Positions 1-8,116 are shown, counted from the first letter of the stretch. The stretch: 19,730 nt of DNA from an uncultured Mycoplasmatota bacterium (GCA_946494435.1 CAMMBO010000011.1:1-19730), one strand, 5' to 3'. Notes: generated by a model not told the origin, from the letters alone. Translations and numbers: made by a program.

Positions 1-1
1 A

Positions 2-367
2 GTCGGGGCAGTTGATTCTATTATTGATATTGTATCAGTTGCTTTCTCTATAGTAAATCTTGGAGTAGAAAATGTTTATGTTTCAACTCTTTATGAAGGA
101 AAGGGATTTGTACACTGTGCTCATGGGGATATGCCTGTTCCTGTTCCTGCTGTTTTAAATATAGTAAGCAATTATGGTTTAGATATTAAAATTACTGATA
201 GAGAAGGAGAGTTAATTACACCAACTGGTGCTGCCATAGTTGCAACATTAAAGAATAAAGAAAAATTACCTGAAAAATATAAGATTAAGAAAATAGGGCT
301 TGGTGCTGGTAAAAGGTATCCCGATAGACCTAGTATGGTTAGAGCAATGTTAATAGAGGAAGATTAA
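2..367 (+). CDS. larC: LarC1-type nickel-pincer cofactor protein, 3' part
   Basis: The reading frame is open from the window edge, so the start lies upstream; 121 codons are visible. Seen: VGAVDSIIDIVS near the edge, then AHGDMPVPVPAV and GELITPTGAAI, ending RPSMVRAMLIEED. These match the conserved core of the LarC (DUF111) N-terminal domain. LarC is the cytoplasmic CTP-dependent nickel chelatase that completes the nickel-pincer nucleotide cofactor of lactate racemase and related enzymes. The gene stops at the usual domain boundary. The C-terminal LarC2 domain, fused in many species or joined by ribosomal frameshifting in Lactobacillus plantarum, does not follow, because the next gene starts six bases later. 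An internal ATG at 131 is open, but homology clearly continues upstream of it. Family call is firm; loss of LarC2 is inferred from this window only. Confidence 0.85.
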   Translation, partial: VGAVDSIIDIVSVAFSIVNLGVENVYVSTLYEGKGFVHCAHGDMPVPVPAVLNIVSNYGLDIKITDREGELITPTGAAIVATLKNKEKLPEKYKIKKIGLGAGKRYPDRPSMVRAMLIEED

Positions 368-373
368 AATATT

Positions 374-1324
374 ATGAATAAAAAAATAATTTATATTATT
401 GGGGTTATACTAGTATTAGCAGTAATTTTCATAATATTTTTTCTATTAAATAAGGATGAATGTGATAATAAAAAGATGGATAATATTAAAGAAAATGCAT
501 CTAATGATATTACTTTTGATTTTGATACTCATACTGTATTGTTAAATAGTGGTTATAAAATGCCTTTAAATGGAATTGGTACTTATAGTCTAACAGGTGA
601 TACTTGTTATAATGCCATAAGCAGTGCTTTAGATTCAGGCGTTAGGTTAATTGATACTGCCTATATGTATAATAATGAAGAAGAAGTAGGTAGAGCGATA
701 AGAGATTCTAATGTACCAAGAGAGGAAATCTTTGTTATTACAAAAATATATCCAACTCAGTATGATAATCCTGAACAAGCGATAGAAATGGCTTTAGAGA
801 AATTAGATATTGGCTACATTGATATGATGCTTTTACATCATCCAGGAGAAGGAGATGTAGAAGCTTATAAAGCAATGGAAAAATATGTAGAGCAAGGTAA
901 GATTAGGTCTCTTGGTTTATCAAACTGGTATGTAGAAGAGTTAGAAGAGTTTTTACCACAAGTAGATATAATGCCTGCTTTAGTTCAAAATGAAATTCAT
1001 CCCTATTATCAAGAAAATGATGTTATTCCTTATATTCAAAGTTTAGGTATTGTCGTACAAGGATGGTATCCATTTGGAGGAAGAGGACATACTAGTGAAT
1101 TATTAAATGATGAGGTGATAGTTGATATTGCAAAGAATCATAATGTAAGTGCTGCTCAAGTAATACTTAGATGGAACTTACAAAAAGGAGTAGTAGTTAT
1201 ACCAGGTTCATCTAATCCCGAACATATTAAAGAAAATACAGAACTTTATGATTTTGAATTAACTATTGATGAGATGAATAGAATTAATGCTTTAGATAGA
1301 AATGAAAAACATGATTGGTATTAA
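374..1324 (+). CDS. Membrane-anchored aldo/keto reductase
   Basis: A 316-residue protein with a TIM-barrel aldo/keto reductase domain from about residue 53 to the end. The catalytic tetrad is visible: D94 and Y99 in RLIDTAYMY, K124 in VITK and H155 in LLHHP. The NAD(P)H-binding end includes VVVIPGSSNPEHIKEN. Family members reduce aldehydes and ketones, usually in the cytosol. Unusually, residues 4-25 form one hydrophobic span after MNKK, followed by a polar linker, so the protein looks membrane-anchored. There is no convincing lipobox before C30. The start is ATG at 374, six bases after larC; the nearest SD-like sequence (GAGGA around 356-360) is rather far at 13 bases. It probably shares an operon with the hydrolase and cyclophilin-like genes. 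Substrate unknown. Confidence 0.88.
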   Translation: MNKKIIYIIGVILVLAVIFIIFFLLNKDECDNKKMDNIKENASNDITFDFDTHTVLLNSGYKMPLNGIGTYSLTGDTCYNAISSALDSGVRLIDTAYMYNNEEEVGRAIRDSNVPREEIFVITKIYPTQYDNPEQAIEMALEKLDIGYIDMMLLHHPGEGDVEAYKAMEKYVEQGKIRSLGLSNWYVEELEEFLPQVDIMPALVQNEIHPYYQENDVIPYIQSLGIVVQGWYPFGGRGHTSELLNDEVIVDIAKNHNVSAAQVILRWNLQKGVVVIPGSSNPEHIKENTELYDFELTIDEMNRINALDRNEKHDWY

Positions 1325-1344
1325 AAAAAAAGGAAAGAGATAAA

Positions 1345-2337
1345 ATGAAAGAAGAAAAATTAAATTTAACTAATGAATGGGATAAAACATTTCCTAAAAG
1401 TGATAAGGTAAATCATAGAAAGGTAACATTTCATAATCGTTATGGAATTACGTTAGCAGCAGACCTTTATGAACCTAAAGAACATAAGGATAAATACACA
1501 GCTATTGCTATTTGTGGACCTTTTGGAGCAGTTAAAGAACAAGCATCAGGATTATATGCACAAGAGTTAGCAGAAAGAGGATTCTTAACAATTGCTTTTG
1601 ACCCATCGTTTACAGGTGAAAGCGGAGGAACTCCTCGTTATATGGCTAGTCCTGATATAAATACTGAAGACTTTCAAGCAGCAGTTGACTTTTTATCTGT
1701 TCAAGATAATGTTGATTCTGAAAAAATTGGTATTTTAGGTATTTGTGGGTGGGGTGGTATGGCTCTTAATACCACTTGCATTGATACAAGAGTAAAAGCC
1801 ACTGTTACATCAACAATGTATGATATGTCAAGAATTAATGTTAAAGGTTATTTTGATAATGATGACAATGAAGAAGCAAGATATAATCAAAAAGCTACTT
1901 TAAATAATGAAAGAACAGAAGACTATAAAACTAATAATTATAAAAGAGCAGGTGGAGTTGTAGATCCTCTTCCAGATGATGCTCCATTCTTTGTAAAAGA
2001 TTATTATGATTATTATAAAACTAAAAGAGGTTATCATAAGAGAAGTTTAAACTCTAATGAAGGTTGGAATGTTATTGGAACAATGTCCTTTATAAATCAA
2101 CCAATTTTAACTTATAGTAATGAAATAAGAAGTGCTGTTTTAATGATTCATGGTGAAAAAGCTCACTCTTGTTATATGAGTCGTGATGCTTATAAGAATA
2201 TGACCGAAAATAGCAATTATACTGATAATAAAGAATTAATGATAATTCCTAATGCTGTTCATACAGATCTATATGATAGAAAAGATATTATTCCTTTTGA
2301 TAAGATAGAAGAATTCTTTAAAAACAATTTGAAATAG
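1345..2337 (+). CDS. Alpha/beta hydrolase, dienelactone hydrolase-like
   Basis: 330 residues from ATG 1345, chosen because AGGAAAG at 1331-1337 sits seven bases upstream. An in-frame ATG at 1315 lies inside the preceding gene and has no SD. Seen: the oxyanion-side GPFGAVKEQASG, the nucleophile elbow GICGWGG with Cys (about residue 134) in place of Ser, and a late histidine in IPNAVHTDLYD (about residue 306). Dienelactone hydrolases also use Cys, and YcjY-type hydrolases have a similar elbow. No signal peptide, so cytoplasmic. It follows the reductase closely, and similar reductase/hydrolase/cyclophilin-like groupings are familiar from gut Firmicutes. The substrate cannot be read from sequence. 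Confidence 0.85.
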   Translation: MKEEKLNLTNEWDKTFPKSDKVNHRKVTFHNRYGITLAADLYEPKEHKDKYTAIAICGPFGAVKEQASGLYAQELAERGFLTIAFDPSFTGESGGTPRYMASPDINTEDFQAAVDFLSVQDNVDSEKIGILGICGWGGMALNTTCIDTRVKATVTSTMYDMSRINVKGYFDNDDNEEARYNQKATLNNERTEDYKTNNYKRAGGVVDPLPDDAPFFVKDYYDYYKTKRGYHKRSLNSNEGWNVIGTMSFINQPILTYSNEIRSAVLMIHGEKAHSCYMSRDAYKNMTENSNYTDNKELMIIPNAVHTDLYDRKDIIPFDKIEEFFKNNLK

Positions 2338-2359
2338 GAGAGTACTAGACTCTTCTTTT
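2336..2359 (+). terminator. Short hairpin with T-run after the hydrolase gene
   Basis: AGGAGAGT (2336-2343) pairs with ACTCTTCT (2349-2356) across a five-base loop, with one G-T wobble, and TTTT follows. The stem starts inside the stop codon. It is short, so it may be a partial terminator or attenuator that lowers expression of the next gene rather than a full stop. Confidence 0.5.
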
Positions 2360-2375
2360 AGTAAGGTAAGAAACT

Positions 2376-2876
2376 ATGAAAAAGAAAGTGTTGTTAGGTG
2401 TATTAATAGTTATTATAATATTAGTAGTAACTTTAGTAGTAATTAATTTAAAAGATGGTAACAATGATACTAATCAAGATAGGGAAATAAACACTAGTGA
2501 AGAAATAGATGGAGATGATTTAAGTATGAAGATAAATTTATCAATAAATGGAAATGATTTTATAGCAACGCTTGAAGATAACGAAACAACAAGAGAGCTT
2601 TTAAATAGCCTTCCACTAGAAGTTAGTATGAGTGAATTAAATGGTAATGAAAAGTATTATTATTTTGATGAGAGTCTTCCTACTAATAGTTATAGACCTG
2701 GTAGTATAAGTACAGGAGATATTATGTTATATGGAAGTGACTGCTTAGTTATCTTTTATGAAGATTTTGATACTCCTTATAGTTATACAAGACTTGGTAA
2801 GATAGACAATGTAGATAACTTAAAAAATGCTTTAGGAAAAGGGAATGTTAATGTTACAATAAGTATAGATGGGTAG
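2376..2876 (+). CDS. Exported/membrane-anchored cyclophilin-like fold protein
   Basis: 166 residues. Residues 1-24 are MKKK followed by a long hydrophobic stretch, acting as signal anchor or signal peptide. A polar Asn/Asp-rich linker follows. From about residue 51 the sequence reads as a small beta-rich cyclophilin-like domain: MKINLSINGNDFIATLEDN, then RELLNSLPLEVSMSELN, the Tyr-rich KYYYFDESLP, GDIMLYGSDCLVIFYEDF and YTRLGKIDN. These are typical of the bacterial cyclophilin_like2 family, whose members are not shown to be prolyl isomerases. AAGG at 2363-2366 lies nine bases before the start. Its position after a reductase and hydrolase suggests a shared pathway, function unknown. Family call is from motif memory. 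Confidence 0.75.
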   Translation: MKKKVLLGVLIVIIILVVTLVVINLKDGNNDTNQDREINTSEEIDGDDLSMKINLSINGNDFIATLEDNETTRELLNSLPLEVSMSELNGNEKYYYFDESLPTNSYRPGSISTGDIMLYGSDCLVIFYEDFDTPYSYTRLGKIDNVDNLKNALGKGNVNVTISIDG

Positions 2877-2883
2877 TGATATT

Positions 2884-3729
2884 ATGAACTTAATTGAAAA
2901 TAAAACTTATGATGAAGAAAGAGCTTTATATAACCTAAAGAATAGTGAGGTTAAAAACTGTACTTTCGCTGGCCCTAAAGATGGGTAATCAGTTTTAAAA
3001 GAGGCTCGTAATATTAAAGTAGTTGACTGTAACTTTTCTTTAAGATATCCTTTATGGCATGATAAGAAGTTTGAACTTATTAATAGTACTTTAGATGAAC
3101 TAACAAGAGCCCCTATTTGGTATGCTAGTGATGGACTTATAGATAATGTTACAATTACTTCTGTGAAAGCTGTAAGAGAGTGCAATAATATTGTAGTTAA
3201 AAACTCTAACATTAATTCAAGAGAGTTTGGCTGGAAGTCTCATCATCTAACGATAGGAGACTCAACTATTAATTCAGAATATATTTTATTTGATAGTAGT
3301 GATGTTATTATAAATAATTTAAACTTTACTGGTAAATATTCTTTTCAATATATGGAGAATTTAACTATTGATAACTCTAATTTAGATACTAAAGATGCTT
3401 TTTGGCATAGTAAGAATGTGGTAGTTAAAAATTCTTTAGTCAAAGGAGAATATCTTGGATGGTTTTCTGATGGACTAACTTTAATTAATTGTAAGATTAT
3501 TGGAACCCAGCCTCTTTGTTACTGTAAAAATCTTAAGTTAATTAATTGTACAATGGAAGAGACTGATTTATCTTTTGAGTATTCTGATGTGGAAGCTGAT
3601 ATAAAAGGTAATATCATGTCTATTAAAAATCCTAAATCAGGTAGAATAATTGCCGATAGTATTGGTGAGATAATTAAAGAAGATTCTATTATGGAAGACA
3701 CTTGTGATATTATAATTAGAAATAGTTAG
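2884..3729 (+). pseudogene. DUF3737 right-handed beta-helix protein with in-frame TAA
   Basis: Reading from ATG 2884, eight bases after the previous stop, gives MNLIENKTYDEERALYNL and then FAGPKDG, TAA at 2986-2988, and SVLKEARNIKVVDCNFSLRYPLWH on through to RNS at 3729. The total is 281 codons, the usual DUF3737 length, with its short Asn/Cys/Trp-rich beta-helix turns. Family members normally read G-E-S here, so one G-to-T change (GAA to TAA) explains the stop. No other lesion is seen. A GTG at 3163 could start a 188-residue fragment but has no SD, so I treat the locus as one broken gene. A sequencing error or readthrough is possible. Confidence 0.8.
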
Positions 3730-3753
3730 TATAGAAATGCTAACTATTTTTAT
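3720..3753 (+). terminator. Intrinsic terminator after DUF3737
   Basis: AAATAGTTAG (3720-3729, containing the stop codon) pairs perfectly with CTAACTATTT (3740-3749) around a ten-base loop, with a short T-run. A near-identical hairpin follows the DUF3737 relic at 4877-4906. Confidence 0.7.
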
Positions 3754-3771
3754 AAATGAAGTATCTAATTA

Positions 3772-3800
3772 TTGAAATCAATCTGAATGTATTATACAAT
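3772..3800 (+). promoter_or_regulatory. Promoter for the 3820 gene
   Basis: TTGAAA at 3772-3777 and TACAAT at 3795-3800 are separated by 17 bases. Transcription would start near 3807, just before the GGAGG at 3809-3813, giving a very short leader. It lies directly after the terminator ending near 3753. Confidence 0.65.
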
Positions 3801-3819
3801 AATTATATGGAGGTTCACT

Positions 3820-4680
3820 ATGATAGAAAAAAATATTATAAGAGAAAAATTAAAAAAAGAAAATCTTGGTTTACCTATTGAACTAAGTTTAGTTGATGTA
3901 GAGGAGGGAATTGCTTTATATAAATTGCATAAAATAGGGTTATCTAGTGAAGATAGCTACTTTTATACTGACTTAGATGGTAATATTTTATTTTCTAAAA
4001 ATACTTTTAAGTATGCAACACCATTTTCAGATTCTTTATCATACATTATAATGCATGATAATAAGCATTGTATTATTGATATCAAAGATAAAAAATTAGT
4101 AGAAATACCAATGATTAATAAACCTTGGGAAAATATAAATGGATTTAGAAATGGCAATTTAGCAGCTTTAAATAAGAAAAGTAAGAAATGGGGAAGCTAT
4201 TTCTATGACAGAGATGAAAATATATTTTGTAAAGATATTCCGCCTATCTGGAATAATTTAGAGTTTTCTCGTGATAAAGATATTGTATATGCTGGTATTA
4301 GTAATATTCACCAACTTTGTCCTTCTAATTATGATGTTCAAACTAAATGGAGTGAAATAACTGATTTAGAACTTACTATAAGAGTTATTAGAATGTTAAA
4401 AGACAATGCCTACAATTTAAAATATTATAATTATATTATTGATATTTTTAAAATGGCAATTGAACAAGATAAAATAAGATATATAAGAGAAAAAGTCTCT
4501 ATTTCTAGACAAAAAGAGGAAACTGAAAAAATATTATCAACACCATATAATTTAGCTGATTATTATTTTGATGAAAAAGTTAAAGATAGCAGGGATATTT
4601 ACACTAGTCAAGTTATTAGTGATGACGAAAGCTTAGATGATTATCAAAAAAAGTTATGTAAAATAGTAAATAACAATTAG
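3820..4680 (+). CDS. Uncharacterised protein, possibly WG-repeat-like
   Basis: 286 residues from ATG 3820, preceded by GGAGG at 3809-3813 with six bases of spacing. An upstream in-frame ATG at 3787 lies inside the promoter spacer and is rejected. I do not recognise the family. The N-terminal half has repeated short beta-like units (FYTDLDGNILFS, IIDIKDKKLVEIP, NLAALNKKSKKWGSYFYDRDENIF) that resemble degenerate WG/KWG repeats. The C-terminal half is charged and probably helical (LELTIRVIRMLKDNAYNLKYYN). No signal peptide or membrane segment, so cytoplasmic. It sits between the broken DUF3737 gene and a relic of a second DUF3737 gene. Confidence 0.75.
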   Translation: MIEKNIIREKLKKENLGLPIELSLVDVEEGIALYKLHKIGLSSEDSYFYTDLDGNILFSKNTFKYATPFSDSLSYIIMHDNKHCIIDIKDKKLVEIPMINKPWENINGFRNGNLAALNKKSKKWGSYFYDRDENIFCKDIPPIWNNLEFSRDKDIVYAGISNIHQLCPSNYDVQTKWSEITDLELTIRVIRMLKDNAYNLKYYNYIIDIFKMAIEQDKIRYIREKVSISRQKEETEKILSTPYNLADYYFDEKVKDSRDIYTSQVISDDESLDDYQKKLCKIVNNN

Positions 4681-4690
4681 AAATGGTTTT

Positions 4691-4738
4691 ATTTTTCTTT
4701 ATACCAGAACTAATTGAAAGCAGGTTATAAAGAAAAAT
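4691..4738. repeat. Imperfect inverted repeat
   Basis: ATTTTTCTTTATACC (4691-4705) is complementary, with one extra A, to GGTTATAAAGAAAAAT (4723-4738). The arms flank 17 bases. It could fold as a long AT-rich hairpin after the 3820 gene, but no T-run follows on the plus strand, so it is not a classical terminator. Confidence 0.5.
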
Positions 4739-4742
4739 ATAT

Positions 4743-4886
4743 TCAACATTTGAATATTCAGAAGTCAATATTTTATCTATTAAAAATCCTAATCCAGGTA
4801 AGATAGTAGTAGATAATATTGGTGAAATAATTAAAGAAGATTCTATTATGGAAGATACTTGTGATATTGTAATTAGAAATAGTTAG
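4743..4886 (+). pseudogene. Relic of a second DUF3737 gene (C-terminal tail)
   Basis: Frame 4743-4886 reads STFEYSEVNILSIKNP, then GKIVVDNIGEIIKEDS and MEDTCDIVIRNS, then TAG. This matches the last roughly 50 residues of the DUF3737 gene at 2884-3729, with six codons missing after EV. Nothing recognisable of the family remains upstream, and no start or SD is present. The hairpin after the stop is conserved too. Many third-position differences from the first copy indicate an old diverged paralogue rather than a recent duplication. Together with the nonsense mutation in the other copy, it suggests DUF3737 is being lost here. Confidence 0.85.
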
Positions 4887-4911
4887 GATGGAAATGCTAA
4901 CTGTTTTTTAA
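4877..4911 (+). terminator. Terminator retained after the DUF3737 relic
   Basis: AAATAGTTAG (4877-4886) pairs with CTAACTGTTT (4897-4906) with one wobble across a ten-base loop, and more T residues follow to about 4909. It mirrors the hairpin at 3720-3749. Confidence 0.7.
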
Positions 4912-4923
4912 TTCATCAAATTT

Positions 4924-4954
4924 TTGATAAATATGATTAATAATATGTTAGAAT
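4924..4954 (+). promoter_or_regulatory. Probable promoter for the 4990 gene
   Basis: TTGATA at 4924-4929 and an extended -10, TGT-TAGAAT, ending at 4954. The 19-base spacing is longer than ideal, but the TG extension compensates. Transcription would start near 4961, before GGGAGG at 4974-4979. Confidence 0.5.
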
Positions 4955-4989
4955 ATATATTAAGAAATTATTTGGGAGGTTTATTTTAT

Positions 4990-5829
4990 ATGAGAATTGT
5001 AAGAAGTAATAATAATTGGAATAGAGTTAATACAAAGGAAGAACTATTAGAATTATTAAAGACTTATAGGGGAATATTATCTAATCCTATGCAAGATTAT
5101 TTAAATTCTTTAATAGAATTAGAATTTTCTGTTATAAGAGATTATATTAAAGATGAAGATAGAGAAGCTTTATCTGAATTAGATGTATATAAGAAAGTAG
5201 CGATATATAATATCTATAATAGAGCTTTAACCCTATTTAAAAAGCAAGAAATGCAGTTTAATATTTCTGGTAATGAAGAGGGCTTTGAAAGGTTATATGT
5301 TTCTACACGTTTAAGTGATAGGAATGTTAGCTTATTTGATTTTTATTATGGTGAAAGAAGAAGCTTTAATGACAAAATACCTGATGAATATAAAACAATG
5401 ATAATTGGTAGTATTAGTCTATCTAAAACATTAGAAAGTAAAGAATTAAGAGAAAAAGAATTAAATAGAGTAATGAATAAGTTAGAAATGTTATATGATG
5501 CTAAGAATCCTTATCCATCTTCTCGTAAAAAAATAGGTGGACCTAGTTCACAATGGAGATATGAACACTCTATAGAGATAAAAAAATATGAAGATATGTT
5601 TACAGAATTAGATAGTAAAAAAGAATTAACTGATGAAGATAAAAGAGAAATTGAGATAACAAATGAAATATATAATTTATTATTAGAAGATTATGGACTA
5701 ACTAAAGATAGTTTTGAAGAAGTAAAAAGTAGGGCTAAATTTGGATTTGAATCTTATAGTAACCTTCAAAAAAAACTTGTTAAAAGGCAACCTAATTTAA
5801 CTATTACAACTGATATTAAATATATATAA
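4990..5829 (+). CDS. Uncharacterised charged cytoplasmic protein
   Basis: 279 residues starting MRIVRSNNNWNRVNTKEELL. ATG 4990 is chosen because GGGAGG at 4974-4979 precedes it at ten bases; the upstream in-frame TTG at 4924 is the -35 box. I do not recognise the family. The protein is rich in Lys, Glu, Tyr and Asn and is probably mostly helical, with long charged segments such as SKTLESKELREKELNRVMNK. A distinctive stretch is YPSSRKKIGGPSSQWRYEHS. No signal peptide or membrane span. The ABC-F gene follows after 40 bases without a clear promoter, so the two may be co-transcribed. Confidence 0.75.
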   Translation: MRIVRSNNNWNRVNTKEELLELLKTYRGILSNPMQDYLNSLIELEFSVIRDYIKDEDREALSELDVYKKVAIYNIYNRALTLFKKQEMQFNISGNEEGFERLYVSTRLSDRNVSLFDFYYGERRSFNDKIPDEYKTMIIGSISLSKTLESKELREKELNRVMNKLEMLYDAKNPYPSSRKKIGGPSSQWRYEHSIEIKKYEDMFTELDSKKELTDEDKREIEITNEIYNLLLEDYGLTKDSFEEVKSRAKFGFESYSNLQKKLVKRQPNLTITTDIKYI

Positions 5830-5869
5830 ATTTGTTATATTAATAAACATATTAAAGGAGGTATCATCT

Positions 5870-7492
5870 ATGAAAGGTAAAAATATGTATCTAGCATTTG
5901 GTAGTGAAGTCATCTATGATGATGCTTCCTTTTTAATTGAAGATAATGATAAAGTAGGTGTTGTTGGGGTAAATGGAGCAGGGAAGACTACTTTATTTAA
6001 GATTATCTTAAAAGAGGAATCTTTAGATGCTGGTAAGATTACAATAAATAATAAAAAGATAGGCTATCTTCCGCAAGAGATTAATTTTACTGATAAAGAG
6101 AAAAATGTTTTAGATTATTTATATAGTGGAAGACCTATTGAAAAGCTAGAACAAGAGTTAAATAAAGTCTATGAGAAATTAAGTAATGCTAGTGAACTTG
6201 AACAAAATAAACTTTTAAGACAAGCGGAAAAGATTCAAAGTGAACTTGATAGTTTAAATCAATATACGGCAGAAGATGAATTATTATCATTAATTGAAAA
6301 CATGAAGATAGATAGTGAATTGTTAGAGATGAAAGTAGGAGATTTATCAGGAGGACAAAAGTCTAAAATCGCCTTTGCAAGACTGCTTTTTTCAAACTCT
6401 GATATTTTACTTTTAGATGAACCTACTAATCATTTAGATGCTAAGACTAAAGACTTTGTTATTAATTATTTAAAGAATTATCATGGTATGGTTTTAGTTA
6501 TTAGTCACGATATAGACTTTTTAAATGAAGTAGTTACTAAGACCATGTTTATTAATAAAGTTACTCATAAAATAAAAGTATATAAGGGTAATTATAAAGA
6601 ATTTAAAAGGCTCTATGCTAATGAGATGATAGAAAAAGAGTTAAGAATAAAAGAACAAGAAAGAGAAATAAAAAAACTTGAAGAAGTTGTTAAAAGAGCA
6701 GAGGGAGCATCTCGTACTAATCATAATTTGAAAAGATTAGGGCAGTCTAGGAAAAAAATGTTAGAAAAAAAGTTGGATGAGTTAGAAGTAAGAGAAGAAA
6801 AATATAAGACTGTTACAATGAAAGTAGAGCCTAAAGAAGTCAGTGGTAAAATACCTTTAGAAGTAAAACATTTAACTTTTCATTATCCAGGTAAGAGTGA
6901 TTTATATCATAATTTATCATTTCAGATGGCTAGAGGAGAGAAGTTTTTAATAATTGGAGAAAATGGTGTTGGTAAATCAACTTTATTAAAACTAATTGTT
7001 GGTAAATTAAAACCTATTAAAGGAGAAATAGATTATGGTTATCATGCCTCTATTGCTTATTACGCCCAGGAGTTAGAGATATTAGATGAAGATAAGACTA
7101 TCTTAGAAAATATAGATAATCCTAATTATAGTGATAATGAACTTAGGACTTTCTTAGGTAACTTTCTATTTTCTAATAATGATGTCTTTAAGAAAGTAAA
7201 AGTATTATCACCTGGAGAGAAAGCACGAGTTGCCTTATGTAAAATACTTATTCAAAGAACTAATATCATTATATTAGATGAACCTACTAATCACTTTGAC
7301 CCAGAGACCCAAGCTATTATTGGTGAAAACTTTAAGAATTATACCGGTACTTTAATTATTGTTAGTCATAATCCATCTTTTGTAGAACAAATAGGAGTTA
7401 CTAGGATGTTAGTCTTACCAGAAGGTAAAATTGTGGAATATAAAAAAGAATTACTACATTACTATTATTACTTAAATACTGAATTGTTGTAG
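5870..7492 (+). CDS. ABC-F family ATPase (ribosome-acting)
   Basis: 540 residues with two ATPase domains and no membrane segments, the ABC-F layout. Domain 1 has Walker A GVNGAGKTT (33-41), signature LSGGQ (159-163) and LLLDEPTNHLD ending at 190. Domain 2 has GENGVGKST (363-371), signature LSPGE (446-450) and IILDEPTNHFD. The linker between them (about 241-320) is strongly charged and helical, as expected for the arm that reaches into the ribosome. ABC-F proteins act as translation factors, and some protect ribosomes from antibiotics. Sequence alone does not say which this is. The start has a near-perfect SD, AAAGGAGG at 5854-5861, eight bases upstream. Confidence 0.93.
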   Translation: MKGKNMYLAFGSEVIYDDASFLIEDNDKVGVVGVNGAGKTTLFKIILKEESLDAGKITINNKKIGYLPQEINFTDKEKNVLDYLYSGRPIEKLEQELNKVYEKLSNASELEQNKLLRQAEKIQSELDSLNQYTAEDELLSLIENMKIDSELLEMKVGDLSGGQKSKIAFARLLFSNSDILLLDEPTNHLDAKTKDFVINYLKNYHGMVLVISHDIDFLNEVVTKTMFINKVTHKIKVYKGNYKEFKRLYANEMIEKELRIKEQEREIKKLEEVVKRAEGASRTNHNLKRLGQSRKKMLEKKLDELEVREEKYKTVTMKVEPKEVSGKIPLEVKHLTFHYPGKSDLYHNLSFQMARGEKFLIIGENGVGKSTLLKLIVGKLKPIKGEIDYGYHASIAYYAQELEILDEDKTILENIDNPNYSDNELRTFLGNFLFSNNDVFKKVKVLSPGEKARVALCKILIQRTNIIILDEPTNHFDPETQAIIGENFKNYTGTLIIVSHNPSFVEQIGVTRMLVLPEGKIVEYKKELLHYYYYLNTELL

Positions 7493-7494
7493 TA

Positions 7495-7523
7495 TTGAAT
7501 AAATAAATATTCAGTTTTATAAT
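7495..7523 (+). promoter_or_regulatory. Promoter for the flavin reductase-like gene
   Basis: TTGAAT (7495-7500), 17 bases, then a perfect TATAAT (7518-7523). The spacer holds a small hairpin, TGAATA/TATTCA (7496-7501 with 7508-7513), followed by GTTTTATAAT. The same DNA may therefore also act as a weak terminator for the ABC-F gene. Confidence 0.75.
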
Positions 7524-7543
7524 GATAGTAGGAGATGATAAAA

Positions 7544-8116
7544 ATGACTAAAAAAGATTTAGATGTAAAACCTTATTTATTTCCAATGCCTGTTTTAATG
7601 ATTGCAACATACTGTGAAGATGGTAGTGTTGATGTTATGAATATGGCTTGGGGAGGTATTTGTGATAACAATAAAGTAGCTTTAAATATTACAGAAAGTC
7701 ATAAGACTTCACAAAATATTAAGGAAAGAGGGGCTTTTACAATTAGTGTTGCTGATATTCCTCATTTGAGAGAATCAGACTTCTTTGGCACATCATCAGG
7801 TAATAGAATGAAAGATAAGTTTGAACGAAGTGGCATGCATGCAGTTAAAAGTGAAAGAGTAGATGCTCCAATAATTGAAGAGTATCCAATTACTTTAGAA
7901 TGTAAAGTTGATAAGATTCAAAAAGATGAAGATGGTTTTAGAGTAGTTGGAGAAATAGTTAATGTTTTAGCAGATGAGTCTGTTCTTGATTCAAATGGTA
8001 AAGTTGACCCTACTAAATTAAATGCTTTTGTCTTTGACCAATTCCAAAATGGCTATTATGCAATTGGTGAAAAAGTAGGAGAAGCTTGGAAAAGTGGAAA
8101 TAAGTATATGAAGTAG
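7544..8116 (+). CDS. Flavin reductase-like FMN-binding protein
   Basis: 190 residues from ATG 7544, nine bases after GGAG (7531-7534); the in-frame ATG at 7535 would abut the SD. The protein matches the flavin reductase-like/DIM6-NTAB split-barrel family. Features include PMPVLMIATYCEDGSVDVMNMAWGG near the N-terminus, KTSQNIKERGAFTISVA (the typical NIK/F-T-I-S-V flavin-contacting strand), and DFFGTSSGNRMKDKFERSG. Family members bind FMN and carry out NAD(P)H-dependent flavin or small-molecule reduction in the cytosol. It has its own promoter and is followed directly by the first antisense cassette. Substrate unknown. Confidence 0.85.
   Translation: MTKKDLDVKPYLFPMPVLMIATYCEDGSVDVMNMAWGGICDNNKVALNITESHKTSQNIKERGAFTISVADIPHLRESDFFGTSSGNRMKDKFERSGMHAVKSERVDAPIIEEYPITLECKVDKIQKDEDGFRVVGEIVNVLADESVLDSNGKVDPTKLNAFVFDQFQNGYYAIGEKVGEAWKSGNKYMK

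Noticed and set aside
2907..3212. Minus-strand open frame of 101 codons
   Set aside because: It lies entirely antisense to the DUF3737 frame and has no SD or family resemblance; it is a shadow of the real coding strand.
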